Part shown: piece after piece, positions 38,496 through 45,975 of the stretch
Numbering within the stretch: the first letter of the stretch is position 1
How the letters are laid out: every line of letters starts with the position of its first letter
Origin: Microbacterium sp. No. 7
GTDB taxonomy: Bacteria; Actinomycetota; Actinomycetes; Actinomycetales; Microbacteriaceae
Direction: 5' to 3'
Length of the DNA stretch: 64,000 bases
Assembly: GCF_001314225.1 (NCBI RefSeq)
Contig: NZ_CP012698.1
Coordinates: 71,112-135,111, forward strand
Translations under genes and position numbers: made by a program
Notes under the pieces: model-generated
Told to the model about the DNA's origin: nothing
The model's database searches: none
Seen by the model: only the letters and a program-made list of their open reading frames with translations

Positions 38496-38921
38496 ATGAG
38501 CGAAAAGAACTTCACCCTTGGCGACAACGTCGAGCATTTCACCATCGAGGACGTGGCCAGGGACAATCCTGACTTCCGGAAGGTGCTGTGGACCGGAGAA
38601 CACACCCAGATCGTGGTGATGACCATTCCGCCCGGTGGCGAGATCGGAGACGAGGTCCACGAACACACCGATCAGATCCTGACCTTCGTCTCCGGAACCG
38701 GCGAAGCCGACCTCAATGGCCACACCCACCCCATCGATGCCGGTGACCAGTGCGCGGTACCCGCCGGTGCCCAGCACAACTTCCGCAACACCGGCGACGA
38801 GCCGCTGGTGCTGTACACCATCTACAGCCCACCCGAGCACGCTACCGGCGCCGTATTCGCCACCCGGGAAGAGGCTGACGCCGCCGAAGCCGCCGGTGAG
38901 GACGAACCGCCCCGGTCCTGA
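38496..38921 (+). CDS. Cupin-domain protein (141 aa)
   Basis: A single double-stranded beta-helix with both cupin motifs: GDEVHEHTDQILTFVSGTGEADLNG (two His and a Glu-like position) and PAGAQHNFRNTGDEPL (third His). AGAGGAG lies upstream of the ATG. Small stand-alone cupins with this length bind a metal ion; its place in a metal-efflux segment suggests a metal-related or stress role, not proven. Confidence 0.88.
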   Translation: MSEKNFTLGDNVEHFTIEDVARDNPDFRKVLWTGEHTQIVVMTIPPGGEIGDEVHEHTDQILTFVSGTGEADLNGHTHPIDAGDQCAVPAGAQHNFRNTGDEPLVLYTIYSPPEHATGAVFATREEADAAEAAGEDEPPRS

Positions 38922-38997
38922 CCGCCACCGCCACGAAAGACCCACCCGGGACGTCGACGACGCGCCACCCAGTCCAGATCAGAAGGAGATTCGATTC

Positions 38998-39903
38998 ATG
39001 TCCAAGGTTTATGTCTTCACCGGCTACGGCGGACCCGAGACCCAGCAACTGATCGAGGGGCCTGTTCCAACGCCCGGGCCCGGGGAACTGGCCATCGAAG
39101 TCCGAGCCGCCGGTGTAAATCCGGCGGACTGGAAGATCCGGGAAGGCCAGCTGGGCCGTCACTGGAGCCTGCCGGCGCCGATGGGCCGTGAAGCCGCCGG
39201 CGTAGTCACTGAGGTCGGCGACGGGGTCGAGGACTTCGCCGTGGGCGACGAGGTGCTCGGCCTGGTGGCGCCCGGGCAGGGTGGAATGGCCGAGCACACA
39301 CTGCTGCGCGCCTCCACGACTGTGGCCAAGCCCGAGGAGATCTCCTTCGCCGACGCGGCCACCATCCCGGTGGCCGCAGCCACGGCCTACGACGCCACCC
39401 ACCAGATTGAACTCAAACCTGGCCAGACCCTGCTACTGCTCGGCGCCGGCGGCGGAGTGGGACTGATGGCGACCCAGATTGGTCGCGTGCACGAGTTCAC
39501 GGTCATCGGCGTGGCCAGCGCAACCAAGCGGGAACTCGTCGAGTCAACTGGTGCCACCTTCATCGAATCCGGTCCAGGGGTGGCCGATCGGGTGCGGCAG
39601 GTGAGTGCCGACGGCCCCGACCTGATTGTTGATCTCGTCGGTGGCGATGCGCTGCGTGCTGTTGCGGACCTGGTGCCCGACCGAACCCGGATCATCTCCG
39701 CAGCGGACCCAGACACCGCCGCCGAGCTGGGCGGCCTGGCCCTGGCACGCACGGATGAGGCCATGGCCAAGATCACCGAGGTCATCCAATACGGACTGGT
39801 CGATCCCCACGTGGACGCTCAGTTCGCCCTTGATCAAGCAGATCAGGCGATTGCCGCAGTGGAGACCGGACACGCCGCTGGAAAGATCATCGTGGTGCCC
39901 TAA
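38998..39903 (+). CDS. NADP-dependent quinone oxidoreductase-like protein (MDR family)
   Basis: The 301-aa protein has the MDR catalytic GroES-like fold (GVNPADWKIREGQ, MGREAAGVVTEVG) and a Rossmann domain with LLGAGGGVGLMATQIG. The structural zinc-ligand loop is lacking, as in zeta-crystallin-type quinone reductases. AGAAGGAG precedes the ATG. Probably a detoxifying reductase; it follows the cupin gene by 76 bp. Confidence 0.88.
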   Translation: MSKVYVFTGYGGPETQQLIEGPVPTPGPGELAIEVRAAGVNPADWKIREGQLGRHWSLPAPMGREAAGVVTEVGDGVEDFAVGDEVLGLVAPGQGGMAEHTLLRASTTVAKPEEISFADAATIPVAAATAYDATHQIELKPGQTLLLLGAGGGVGLMATQIGRVHEFTVIGVASATKRELVESTGATFIESGPGVADRVRQVSADGPDLIVDLVGGDALRAVADLVPDRTRIISAADPDTAAELGGLALARTDEAMAKITEVIQYGLVDPHVDAQFALDQADQAIAAVETGHAAGKIIVVP

Positions 39904-40087
39904 GGCTGGCTCCACCGACACCACCGGGGGCGTGGGTGATTAACCGGCAAATCCGAAGACGAACACATGACAACAGATAACCACCATGGGAACGACCACC
40001 GGCACTGGGCCGCTTCCATTGGCTGACGAGCCGGGTGTCCTTAAGCCCGCCCGCCGCATACCCACACCGGGTAAAGAAAGGAGCATG

Positions 40088-42346
40088 ATGACGCGACCCG
40101 ATCATCACCGAACGCCAGAATCACCCACACCTGAGCAGCACGGAGACCATCCCGACACGCACTCGGGCGCCACGGATCACGGCGACAAGCACTCCGATGG
40201 CGGCGGTCACGACCATCATCACGCGCCTTTCCATTACGGCAGTCCAGATCATGACCCAGCACACCGTGACGAGCACGCCGGCCACCATGGCGATCACGGT
40301 CAGGCCGGCCAGCACCACGCCGGGCACGAGGACCACGGCGGTCATGCAGGCCACGGCGACCACGTCGGGCAGTTCAGGCGGCTGTTCTGGATCATGCTGG
40401 TTCTGGCGGTGCCAGTGGTGGGCTTCAACGACATGTTCGCCGACCTCCTGGGCTACCAGCTCCCCGATGCCGGATGGGTGTGGTGGGTCTCCCCAATTCT
40501 GGGCACCGTGATGTATGTCTGGGGCGGCCGGCCGTTCTTGACCGGCGCGGTTTCCGAGCTCCGCGCCCGCCAACCCGGCATGATGCTTCTCATCGGCCTG
40601 GCGATCACCGTGGCGTTCATCGCCTCCTGGGGCGCGAGTCTGCGAATTCTGGATCACGAGTTGAACTTCTGGTGGGAACTGGCCTTGCTGGTGGTCATCA
40701 TGCTGCTGGGCCACTGGATCGAGATGCGTTCCCTGGCGCAGACCACCTCCGCACTCGATTCCTTGGCTGCCCTGCTGCCCGACGAGGCCGAGAAGATCGA
40801 CGGCGACGACGTGGTCACAGTCGCTCCGGCCGACCTCGCGGTCGGTGACATCGTCATCGTGCGCCCCGGCGCCTCCGTGCCCGCCGACGGCAGAATCACC
40901 GACGGCTCGGCGAGCATGGACGAATCCATGGTCACCGGCGAATCCAAGTCCGTCCGACGCGAGACCGGCGAGCAGGTGGTCGCCGGCACGGTGGCCACCG
41001 ATTCAGGCTTGCGCATCGAGGTCACCGCGATCGGCGAGGACACCGCCCTGGCCGGTATCCAGAAGCTGGTGACCGACGCGCAGACATCATCCTCGCGCGC
41101 TCAGCGCATCGCCGACACGGCGGCGGCCTGGTTGTTCTGGTTCGCACTCGGTGCGGCCGCGATCACCGCCGTCATCTGGAGCTTCCTAGGGATGCCGGAT
41201 ACGGCGGTGGTACGGACGATCACCGTGCTGGTGATCGCCTGCCCGCACGCACTGGGGTTGGCGATCCCGCTGGTGGTCTCGATCGCCACCGAACGCGCCG
41301 CCCGCGGCGGAGTGCTGGTCAAGGACCGCCTCGCGCTGGAGTCGATGCGAACGGTGGACACCGTCCTGTTCGACAAGACCGGAACCCTGACCAAGGGCGA
41401 GCCCAACGTCACCGGGATCGAACCGATCGAAGGGCACACCGAAGACGAGGTGCTGGCTCTGGCCGCAGCAGCCGAGAGCGACAGCGAGCACCCGCTGGCA
41501 AGGGCCGTGGTCGGGGCGGCGCGCGCCCGTGAGCTGGCCGTGGCCGAGGCGACCGACTTCTCCTCCTCGCCCGCTGTGGGTGTGAGGGCCAGGGTGGACG
41601 GCACCGTAGTCGAGGTCGGCGGCCCCCACCTCCTGGACCAGCATGGCCTCGACGAACTCGCCGTCGCCGATGAGTGGCGCACCGAGGGCGCGATCATCCT
41701 GCACATCCTTGCCGACAGCCAGGTGATCGGCGCGCTGCGGTTGGCCGATGAGGTCCGGTCCGAGTCCCGCGACGCCATCGATGCGCTCCACGCTGCCGGT
41801 GCGCAGGTCGTGATGATCACCGGCGACGCCCAGGCCGTGGCCGACACCGTCGCCGCCGAGCTGGGCATCGACCGAGTCTTCGCCGGGGTCCGGCCGGAGG
41901 ACAAGGCCGCCATGGTCGCCGAACTTCAGGGCGAGGGCCGCAAGGTGGCCATGGTCGGCGATGGAGTCAACGATGCCCCGGCACTGGCCCAAGCCGATGT
42001 CGGCATCGCCATCGGCGCAGGCACCGACGTGGCCATCGCCTCCGCCGGTGTCATCCTGGCCAGCTCGGACCCGCGCTCGGTGCTGTCGGTCATCGACCTC
42101 TCTCGGGCCTCGTACCGGAAGATGAAGCAGAACCTCTGGTGGGCCGCCGGCTACAACCTCATCTCCGTACCGCTGGCCGCCGGAGTGCTCGCACCGATCG
42201 GATTCGTACTGCCGATGAGCGTTGGCGCGATCCTCATGTCCGCCTCGACCGTGGTGGTCGCGCTCAACGCCCAGTTGCTGCGTCGGCTAGATCTGACTCC
42301 AGCCCACAGCACCTCCAGGTTCCTCGACCGCGATACGTCCGGGTGA
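40088..42346 (+). CDS. copB: CopB-type copper/silver P1B-ATPase with His-rich N-terminus
   Basis: The 752-aa protein begins with ~95 residues extremely rich in His, Asp and Gly (HDHHHAPFHYG, HAGHEDHGGHAGHGDH), a metal-binding tail typical of P1B-3 pumps. The transmembrane motif is ACPHALGLAIPL (CPH, near residue 384), diagnostic of CopB. DKTGTLTKGEP, SEHPLARA and MVGDGVNDAPAL are present. The second of two adjacent ATGs (40088) is chosen because GGAG ends 4 nt before it. It exports copper (II) or silver from the cytoplasm. The gene is intact. Confidence 0.92.
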   Translation: MTRPDHHRTPESPTPEQHGDHPDTHSGATDHGDKHSDGGGHDHHHAPFHYGSPDHDPAHRDEHAGHHGDHGQAGQHHAGHEDHGGHAGHGDHVGQFRRLFWIMLVLAVPVVGFNDMFADLLGYQLPDAGWVWWVSPILGTVMYVWGGRPFLTGAVSELRARQPGMMLLIGLAITVAFIASWGASLRILDHELNFWWELALLVVIMLLGHWIEMRSLAQTTSALDSLAALLPDEAEKIDGDDVVTVAPADLAVGDIVIVRPGASVPADGRITDGSASMDESMVTGESKSVRRETGEQVVAGTVATDSGLRIEVTAIGEDTALAGIQKLVTDAQTSSSRAQRIADTAAAWLFWFALGAAAITAVIWSFLGMPDTAVVRTITVLVIACPHALGLAIPLVVSIATERAARGGVLVKDRLALESMRTVDTVLFDKTGTLTKGEPNVTGIEPIEGHTEDEVLALAAAAESDSEHPLARAVVGAARARELAVAEATDFSSSPAVGVRARVDGTVVEVGGPHLLDQHGLDELAVADEWRTEGAIILHILADSQVIGALRLADEVRSESRDAIDALHAAGAQVVMITGDAQAVADTVAAELGIDRVFAGVRPEDKAAMVAELQGEGRKVAMVGDGVNDAPALAQADVGIAIGAGTDVAIASAGVILASSDPRSVLSVIDLSRASYRKMKQNLWWAAGYNLISVPLAAGVLAPIGFVLPMSVGAILMSASTVVVALNAQLLRRLDLTPAHSTSRFLDRDTSG

Positions 42347-42401
42347 ATACCCGACCGGACCGACATCAGATTCGCCAAGCCACGAAACAGGAGCAGACAG
42401 G

Positions 42402-42434
42402 ATGGCCACCGAGACCAAAACACCGCTTGGTCAA
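42402..42434 (+). pseudogene. Start of a gene cut off by an IS3 remnant
   Basis: AACAGGAG and an ATG at 42402 begin MATETKTPLGQ, then the sequence changes to the end of an IS3-type element (TTATGAACGG...). Only ~11 codons remain, so the product cannot be identified. It was the next gene after copB. Confidence 0.55.
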
Positions 42435-42775
42435 GTTATGAACGGCCGTGGTTGGATGCGCCCCGCATGCACCTGTCTCAAACCTCTGAAGCGCCCCGGG
42501 TTTCGTGGAGGCTCGGTTATCTGGAACCGGCTCCGACGGGAACCTGTTCTCCAACGTAGCTGACGGGCTTGTGGGATGCCCAGTGGGCGGCCTCGAACTC
42601 GGCGGGCGGGACGTGTCCGATCTCGCCGTGCAGGCGCCGGTTGTACCAGTCGACGTATTCGGCGACCGCGATCTCGACGTCGCGGACCGACGCCCACCCG
42701 CCCTTGGGGCGCATGACCGGGTTGCGGATGCACTCGGCCTTGAACCGCGAGTTCAGCGCCTCGGCCATCGCGTTG
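42435..42775 (-). pseudogene. IS3-family (second type) OrfB, C-terminal fragment
   Basis: The minus-strand frame ending at 42517 reads NAMAEALNSRFKAECIR, VDWYNRRLHGEIGHVPPAEFEAAHW, the conserved C-terminal end of an IS3-family OrfB different from the IS407-group copies. Sequence 42435-42516 is its non-coding tip. The frame continues at 44121 on the other side of the IS110, where the preceding residues (YTERLAEADAVASVGTVGDSYD) are found. Confidence 0.85.
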
Positions 42776-42790
42776 AAGCTCCTATATTTG

Positions 42791-43861
42791 TCAACTCCCG
42801 ATTTCGCCGGTCGTGGGGTGCGCTTTGACGAGGTGGTAGACCTCGCGGATCACATAGCGCTTGAGGCAGCGGATGATGTCTCGCTTGCTTCGGCCCTCAG
42901 CGGTGCGTCGGGCGACGTACGCGATGGTCGGCTCATGAAACCGCATCCTCACGATCACTGTCCGATAGATCGCGGCGTTGAGCTGGCGGTGGCCTCCGTG
43001 GTTGATGCGATGCTTCCCGCTGCTCATGCCCGAGCCTGTTGGGACGGGGGCGATGCCAGCGAGCTTGGCGAATGCGGCTTCGGAGTGGATCCGTTCCGGG
43101 TTGTCTCCGGCGACTATGAGGATTTCTGCGGCGGTGTCGACTCCGATCCCGAACTGCTCGAGCAGCTGCGGGGCGGTGCTGCGCACGAGGGCCTCGATGA
43201 GTTCTTCGAGTTCCTTGGCTTCCGCGTCCAGGGCAAGCCAGCGTCGCGCCAAAGTGCGGACCGAGTGGCGCAGCGCGTCGTCGGGAGTGTCCAGGTTCCG
43301 CGGTCGTGAGGCAGCGAGGTGTCGGGCGAGCTTCGGGCGTGACATTCTGTTCGTCTCGCGGCGCATCTCGTCCGTGCCGTGGACGAGCATCGCTTTCATC
43401 ATGATCATCGTCGAGGAGCGGTTCACGACCGCGGAATCATGCACAACTTTCAACTGGCGGATCATCTCGACGGCGCCGTCGGCGGTTTTCGGAATCGCGG
43501 TCGCGAATCCGGCGAGCACGCTTCGCGCGGCGTTCTCTGCGTCGAGAGTGTCGGACTTGCCGTTCGCTCGCCGAAGCCGACGGTCAGGCCTGCCCGCTTC
43601 GACCACCTTGATGTCGTGCCGACGGAGGAACGATGTCAGGGTGGCCCCGTAGGACCCGGTGCCTTCGATCCCGAACGCGAGGATCCGACCGAACCCTTCC
43701 GCCCAAGCGAGTAGCTGCCGAAACCCACCGGTGTCGGTGGGGATCGTGAGCGTCGAGAGGATGCCACCGACCGTGTCCATCACGGCTGCGACGTGGATGT
43801 GTTTGTGCGTGTCGACGCCGACCACAATATGGCCCGATCGCGTCGAGGTGAGATCTGTCAT
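42791..43861 (-). CDS. IS110-family transposase (DEDD recombinase)
   Basis: The 356-aa protein has the RuvC-like DEDD N-terminal domain (VVGVDTHKHIHVAAV with the first Asp, FGIEGTGSYGA with the Glu, ANGKSDTLDAENAARSVL with the two Asp) and the C-terminal Tnp_20 domain with the serine region LAGIAPVPTGSGMSSGKHRINHGGHRQLN. IS110 enzymes act with a bridge RNA. It appears full length. Confidence 0.94.
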   Translation of the reverse strand: MTDLTSTRSGHIVVGVDTHKHIHVAAVMDTVGGILSTLTIPTDTGGFRQLLAWAEGFGRILAFGIEGTGSYGATLTSFLRRHDIKVVEAGRPDRRLRRANGKSDTLDAENAARSVLAGFATAIPKTADGAVEMIRQLKVVHDSAVVNRSSTMIMMKAMLVHGTDEMRRETNRMSRPKLARHLAASRPRNLDTPDDALRHSVRTLARRWLALDAEAKELEELIEALVRSTAPQLLEQFGIGVDTAAEILIVAGDNPERIHSEAAFAKLAGIAPVPTGSGMSSGKHRINHGGHRQLNAAIYRTVIVRMRFHEPTIAYVARRTAEGRSKRDIIRCLKRYVIREVYHLVKAHPTTGEIGS

Positions 43862-44120
43862 CGTGTCCTGTCCTTCTGCCGGTTAGCGTGGAATCACGTT
43901 GTCGCCGGCGGGTGGACAGGACTGTCACGGGGACGCTCTCAAAGTCTGCTCCAGGCTCCTATCAGGTCACGCCCGACCGGCGGCAGCGCTCACTGCAAGC
44001 CCGGCCGGACGGTCGACAGATCAACGCAAAGGCACCATTCGGGCCGATCGTAAGCAAGGGTCAGACCGCGCCGGCCGGGACTACCGAATCAGTCTCGACC
44101 CGGCAGAAACAAACTGACAG
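43862..44120 (-). ncRNA. Probable IS110 bridge-RNA region
   Basis: The ~260 bp between the transposase start and the element end have no gene. In IS110 elements the non-coding end next to the transposase start makes the structured bridge RNA that specifies target and donor. The stretch holds several GC-rich complementary segments (e.g. CGCCGGCGGG near 43910 and CGACCGGCGGCAG near 43974). Presence of the RNA is inferred from the family, not demonstrated. Confidence 0.5.
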
Positions 44121-44225
44121 TCGTAGCTGTCGCCGACCGTTCCGACGGACGCGACCGCGTCGGCTTCGGCGAGTCGCTCGGTGTAGCGAATCGCACGGTA
44201 TTGACTGGGCTCAACCGGTGGAAGC
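44121..44225 (-). pseudogene. IS3-family (second type) OrfB, internal fragment
   Basis: The minus strand reads PSQYRAIRYTERLAEADAVASVGTVGDSYD, the block just before the catalytic Glu helix of IS3 transposases, ending at the IS110 insertion. Upstream residues degrade into unrelated sequence around 44225, so the left half of the gene has been lost. Confidence 0.75.
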
Positions 44226-44246
44226 AACACCTGATCGGAGGGTGTT

Positions 44247-44460
44247 GTGGGAAGACCATCGAACTGGATGAAGGAAGTGACCGGGCGAGCGCCGATGCGG
44301 TCACCCGGCGCACCATCGCACCCGCGAGTGAAGGAGCGTGAGTTCTGGACGAAGATCAGCACCGGCTTGCTCCCGACGGAGGCGGGCGTCGCGATCGGCG
44401 TGGCTCCAGTCTTGGGGTCGCGGTGGTTCCGACAATCAGGCGGTATGTCACCGTATTCAT
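44247..44460 (+). pseudogene. IS30-like transposase, N-terminal fragment
   Basis: The plus-strand frame begins MGRPSNWMKEVTGRAPMRSPG and contains REFWTKISTGLLPTEAGVAIGVAPVLGSRWFRQSGGM, the HTH region of IS30-family transposases as seen in actinobacteria. It is cut off by the IS407-group copy at 44461. Confidence 0.65.
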
Positions 44461-44476
44461 TGGGCCGCCCCCTTCG

Positions 44477-45289
44477 TTAGGTCCAGGCGATCTGTGAGTC
44501 GTCGGTTTCCATTCGATGGGTGCACTCCCGAGCGTAGTCGGCGGGGGCGATATAGCCGAGCGAGGAGTGCCGGCGGTGATGGTTGTACTCGTTCTTCCAG
44601 TCGCCGATCACGACCTGGGCGTGCAGGAGTGAGTAGAAGCTGTTGATGTTGAGGCACTCGTCGCGGATCCGGCTGTTGAACGACTCGACGTACCCGTTGC
44701 GCCACGGAGAGCCGGGCGGGATGTAGGACAGCCCGGTGCGGGTGCCGGCCCAGTCGGCCATCGCTTCGCTGATGAACTCCGGTCCGTTGTCCGATCTGAG
44801 CACAGCCGGGGCGCCGCGCACGGCGACGAGGTCCTCGAGGTGGGCGGTGAGGCGGTCGGCGGTGATCGACCGTTCGGTGAGCCCGCCGATGCACTCACGG
44901 GTGTGCTCGTCGACGATCGAGCAGATCTTGATCGGGCGGCCCTGCTCGTCCGCGTCGAACTGGAAGTCGACGGCCCACACCACGTTCGGTGCGTCTGCTG
45001 TAGGCGGGCCGACGGTGGAGGACCCGACGCGTTTGCGGCGACGGCGTTGCGGGACCCGGAGCCCTTCGTCGCGCCAGAGGCGTTGGATCTTCTTGTGGTT
45101 CACGGCCCAGCCCTCGGCGCGGGCGTCGTGGTACGCGCGTCGGTACCCGTAGCGGGGGTGGCTCTTCGCCCAGGCGCGCAGCCAGTCCCTGAGCGCCCGG
45201 TCCGGGTCCGCGACGGTGTCGCCCTTGCGCGGGCGCCGGTAGGCGGAGCGTGAGAGCCCGACCAGACGGCACGCCATCCGTTCGCTCAC
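44477..45289 (-). CDS. IS3-family OrfB transposase, copy 3
   Basis: Identical product to 25554-26366, 270 aa, DDE motifs complete. Together with the intact orfA at 45340-45624 and its G-GGA-AAC slippery site it can give the full OrfAB transposase, so this copy may be active. Confidence 0.93.
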   Translation of the reverse strand: MSERMACRLVGLSRSAYRRPRKGDTVADPDRALRDWLRAWAKSHPRYGYRRAYHDARAEGWAVNHKKIQRLWRDEGLRVPQRRRRKRVGSSTVGPPTADAPNVVWAVDFQFDADEQGRPIKICSIVDEHTRECIGGLTERSITADRLTAHLEDLVAVRGAPAVLRSDNGPEFISEAMADWAGTRTGLSYIPPGSPWRNGYVESFNSRIRDECLNINSFYSLLHAQVVIGDWKNEYNHHRRHSSLGYIAPADYARECTHRMETDDSQIAWT

Positions 45290-45339
45290 CTGCAGCTTGC
45301 GCTTGAGGTGAGCGACGGCGGCGCGGCGTCTGTCCGGGC

Positions 45340-45624
45340 TTAGAAGTTTCCCTCAGCCAGCTCCTTGAGCGCCGCCTTCTCCAGCTCCGCCTCCGCGAGC
45401 AGCCGCTTCAAGGTTGCGTTCTGCTTCTCGAGCTCCTTGAGCCGTTTCGCGTCGTCGGCCTTGAGCCCGCCGTACTGGTTCCGCCACCGGTAATACGTCT
45501 GCTCGGAGACTCCGAGGTCCCGGCACACCGCCGCGATGTCGGCGCCGTCGGCGAGCATCCTGTCGGCCTGCCCGAGCTTGCGGACGACCTGCTCCGGGGT
45601 GTGCCGCTTCCTGCTGTTCGTCAT
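45340..45624 (-). CDS. IS3-family OrfA, copy 3
   Basis: 94-aa HTH/leucine-zipper protein identical to the product of 25219-25503, with the same frameshift heptamer at its end. Intact. Confidence 0.93.
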   Translation of the reverse strand: MTNSRKRHTPEQVVRKLGQADRMLADGADIAAVCRDLGVSEQTYYRWRNQYGGLKADDAKRLKELEKQNATLKRLLAEAELEKAALKELAEGNF

Positions 45625-45711
45625 GATCTGACCAGTCTCCCTGCCCGCGACCGCGGACGACAGGACGACTCACATAACAACCGGACCTACGAAACGGGGT
45701 CAGCCCAGTGC

Positions 45712-45860
45712 ACTTCAAGCTCACGCCCGAATGGCTAGATAGCCCAGAGAATCTGCGCTGGGCGCACCGCCGTGTTTGCAATAAGGCTGCTGAGCTGAGT
45801 CTCGATCAGACACGGTTGCACCTAATCGAACGCGGCATCCTGACCGCAGACGTCCCCTGA
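45712..45860 (+). pseudogene. HNH endonuclease, 3' part
   Basis: The frame starts directly at the IS/target boundary and reads HFKLTPEWLDSPENLRWAHRRCNKAA, the Asn and second His of the HNH motif, ending at a TGA at 45858. It completes the 5' part at 32401-32674. Downstream, 45861-45975 is non-coding and forms the right tip of the 35.7-kb element. Confidence 0.88.
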
Positions 45861-45975
45861 CACTGAACCGCCGATAGGTTGAGAACGAATCAGGCGATGT
45901 CTACGCGGCCAGGCCATCTTGCTCCAGCGCGTTCCGACCGTTGTCTCGTGAGACATCCGACTTGCGCATAAACGC

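Larger units (their letters stand above)
42776..44120 (-). mobile_element. IS110-family element inserted into an IS3 remnant
   Basis: The boundaries come from the interrupted OrfB: ...GDSYD at 44121 joins NAMAEALN at 42775 to give the usual GDSYDNAMAE. Ends lack inverted repeats, as expected for IS110. The element is ~1345 bp with one transposase gene and a ~260-bp non-coding stretch upstream of it. One base of ambiguity (G) exists at each end. Confidence 0.85.
32675..45707. mobile_element. 13.0-kb composite transposon carrying metal-efflux genes (TSD GTGC)
   Basis: Two direct copies of the IS407-group element bound it: a truncated one at the left with its outer end intact, and a complete one at the right. 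GTGC occurs at 32671-32674 and 45708-45711, i.e. only at the outer ends, and removal restores the HNH gene exactly. The inner flank of the right copy (TCAT) does not match, so the whole segment moved as a unit or entered by recombination with a resident IS. Between the copies are metal P-type ATPases, a regulator and transposase debris. Confidence 0.9.
44461..45707 (-). mobile_element. IS407-group element, copy 3, complete (1247 bp)
   Basis: Same length, ends and encoded proteins as copy 1. Its outer (right) flank GTGC pairs with the flank of copy 2 at 32671, whereas its inner flank is TCAT, showing that it moved as part of the 13-kb composite unit. Confidence 0.95.
10295..45975 (+). mobile_element. 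35.7-kb Tn554-like element with three tyrosine recombinases, carrying a defence cluster
   Basis: The boundaries are set by exact restoration of the methyltransferase frame when 10294 is joined to 45976. No target duplication is seen, as expected for tyrosine-recombinase transposons. The tips are imperfect inverted repeats: the left tip starts CGTTATGTG and the right tip, read inward, starts GCGTTTATG; both have a TGTCTCA block about 20 bp inside (palindromic TGTCTC-GT-GAGACA on the right at 45942-45955). The recombinase operon sits at the left tip. Cargo: NYN-domain protein, XRE regulator, metallophosphoesterase, and a DUF1156/DUF499 defence cluster, later interrupted by IS elements. Confidence 0.85.

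Noticed and set aside
45942..45955. TGTCTC-GT-GAGACA palindrome as an operator of the HNH or methylase gene
   Set aside because: It lies in the last 40 bp of the 35.7-kb element and matches a TGTCTCA block near the other tip, so a recombinase-binding site is more likely.
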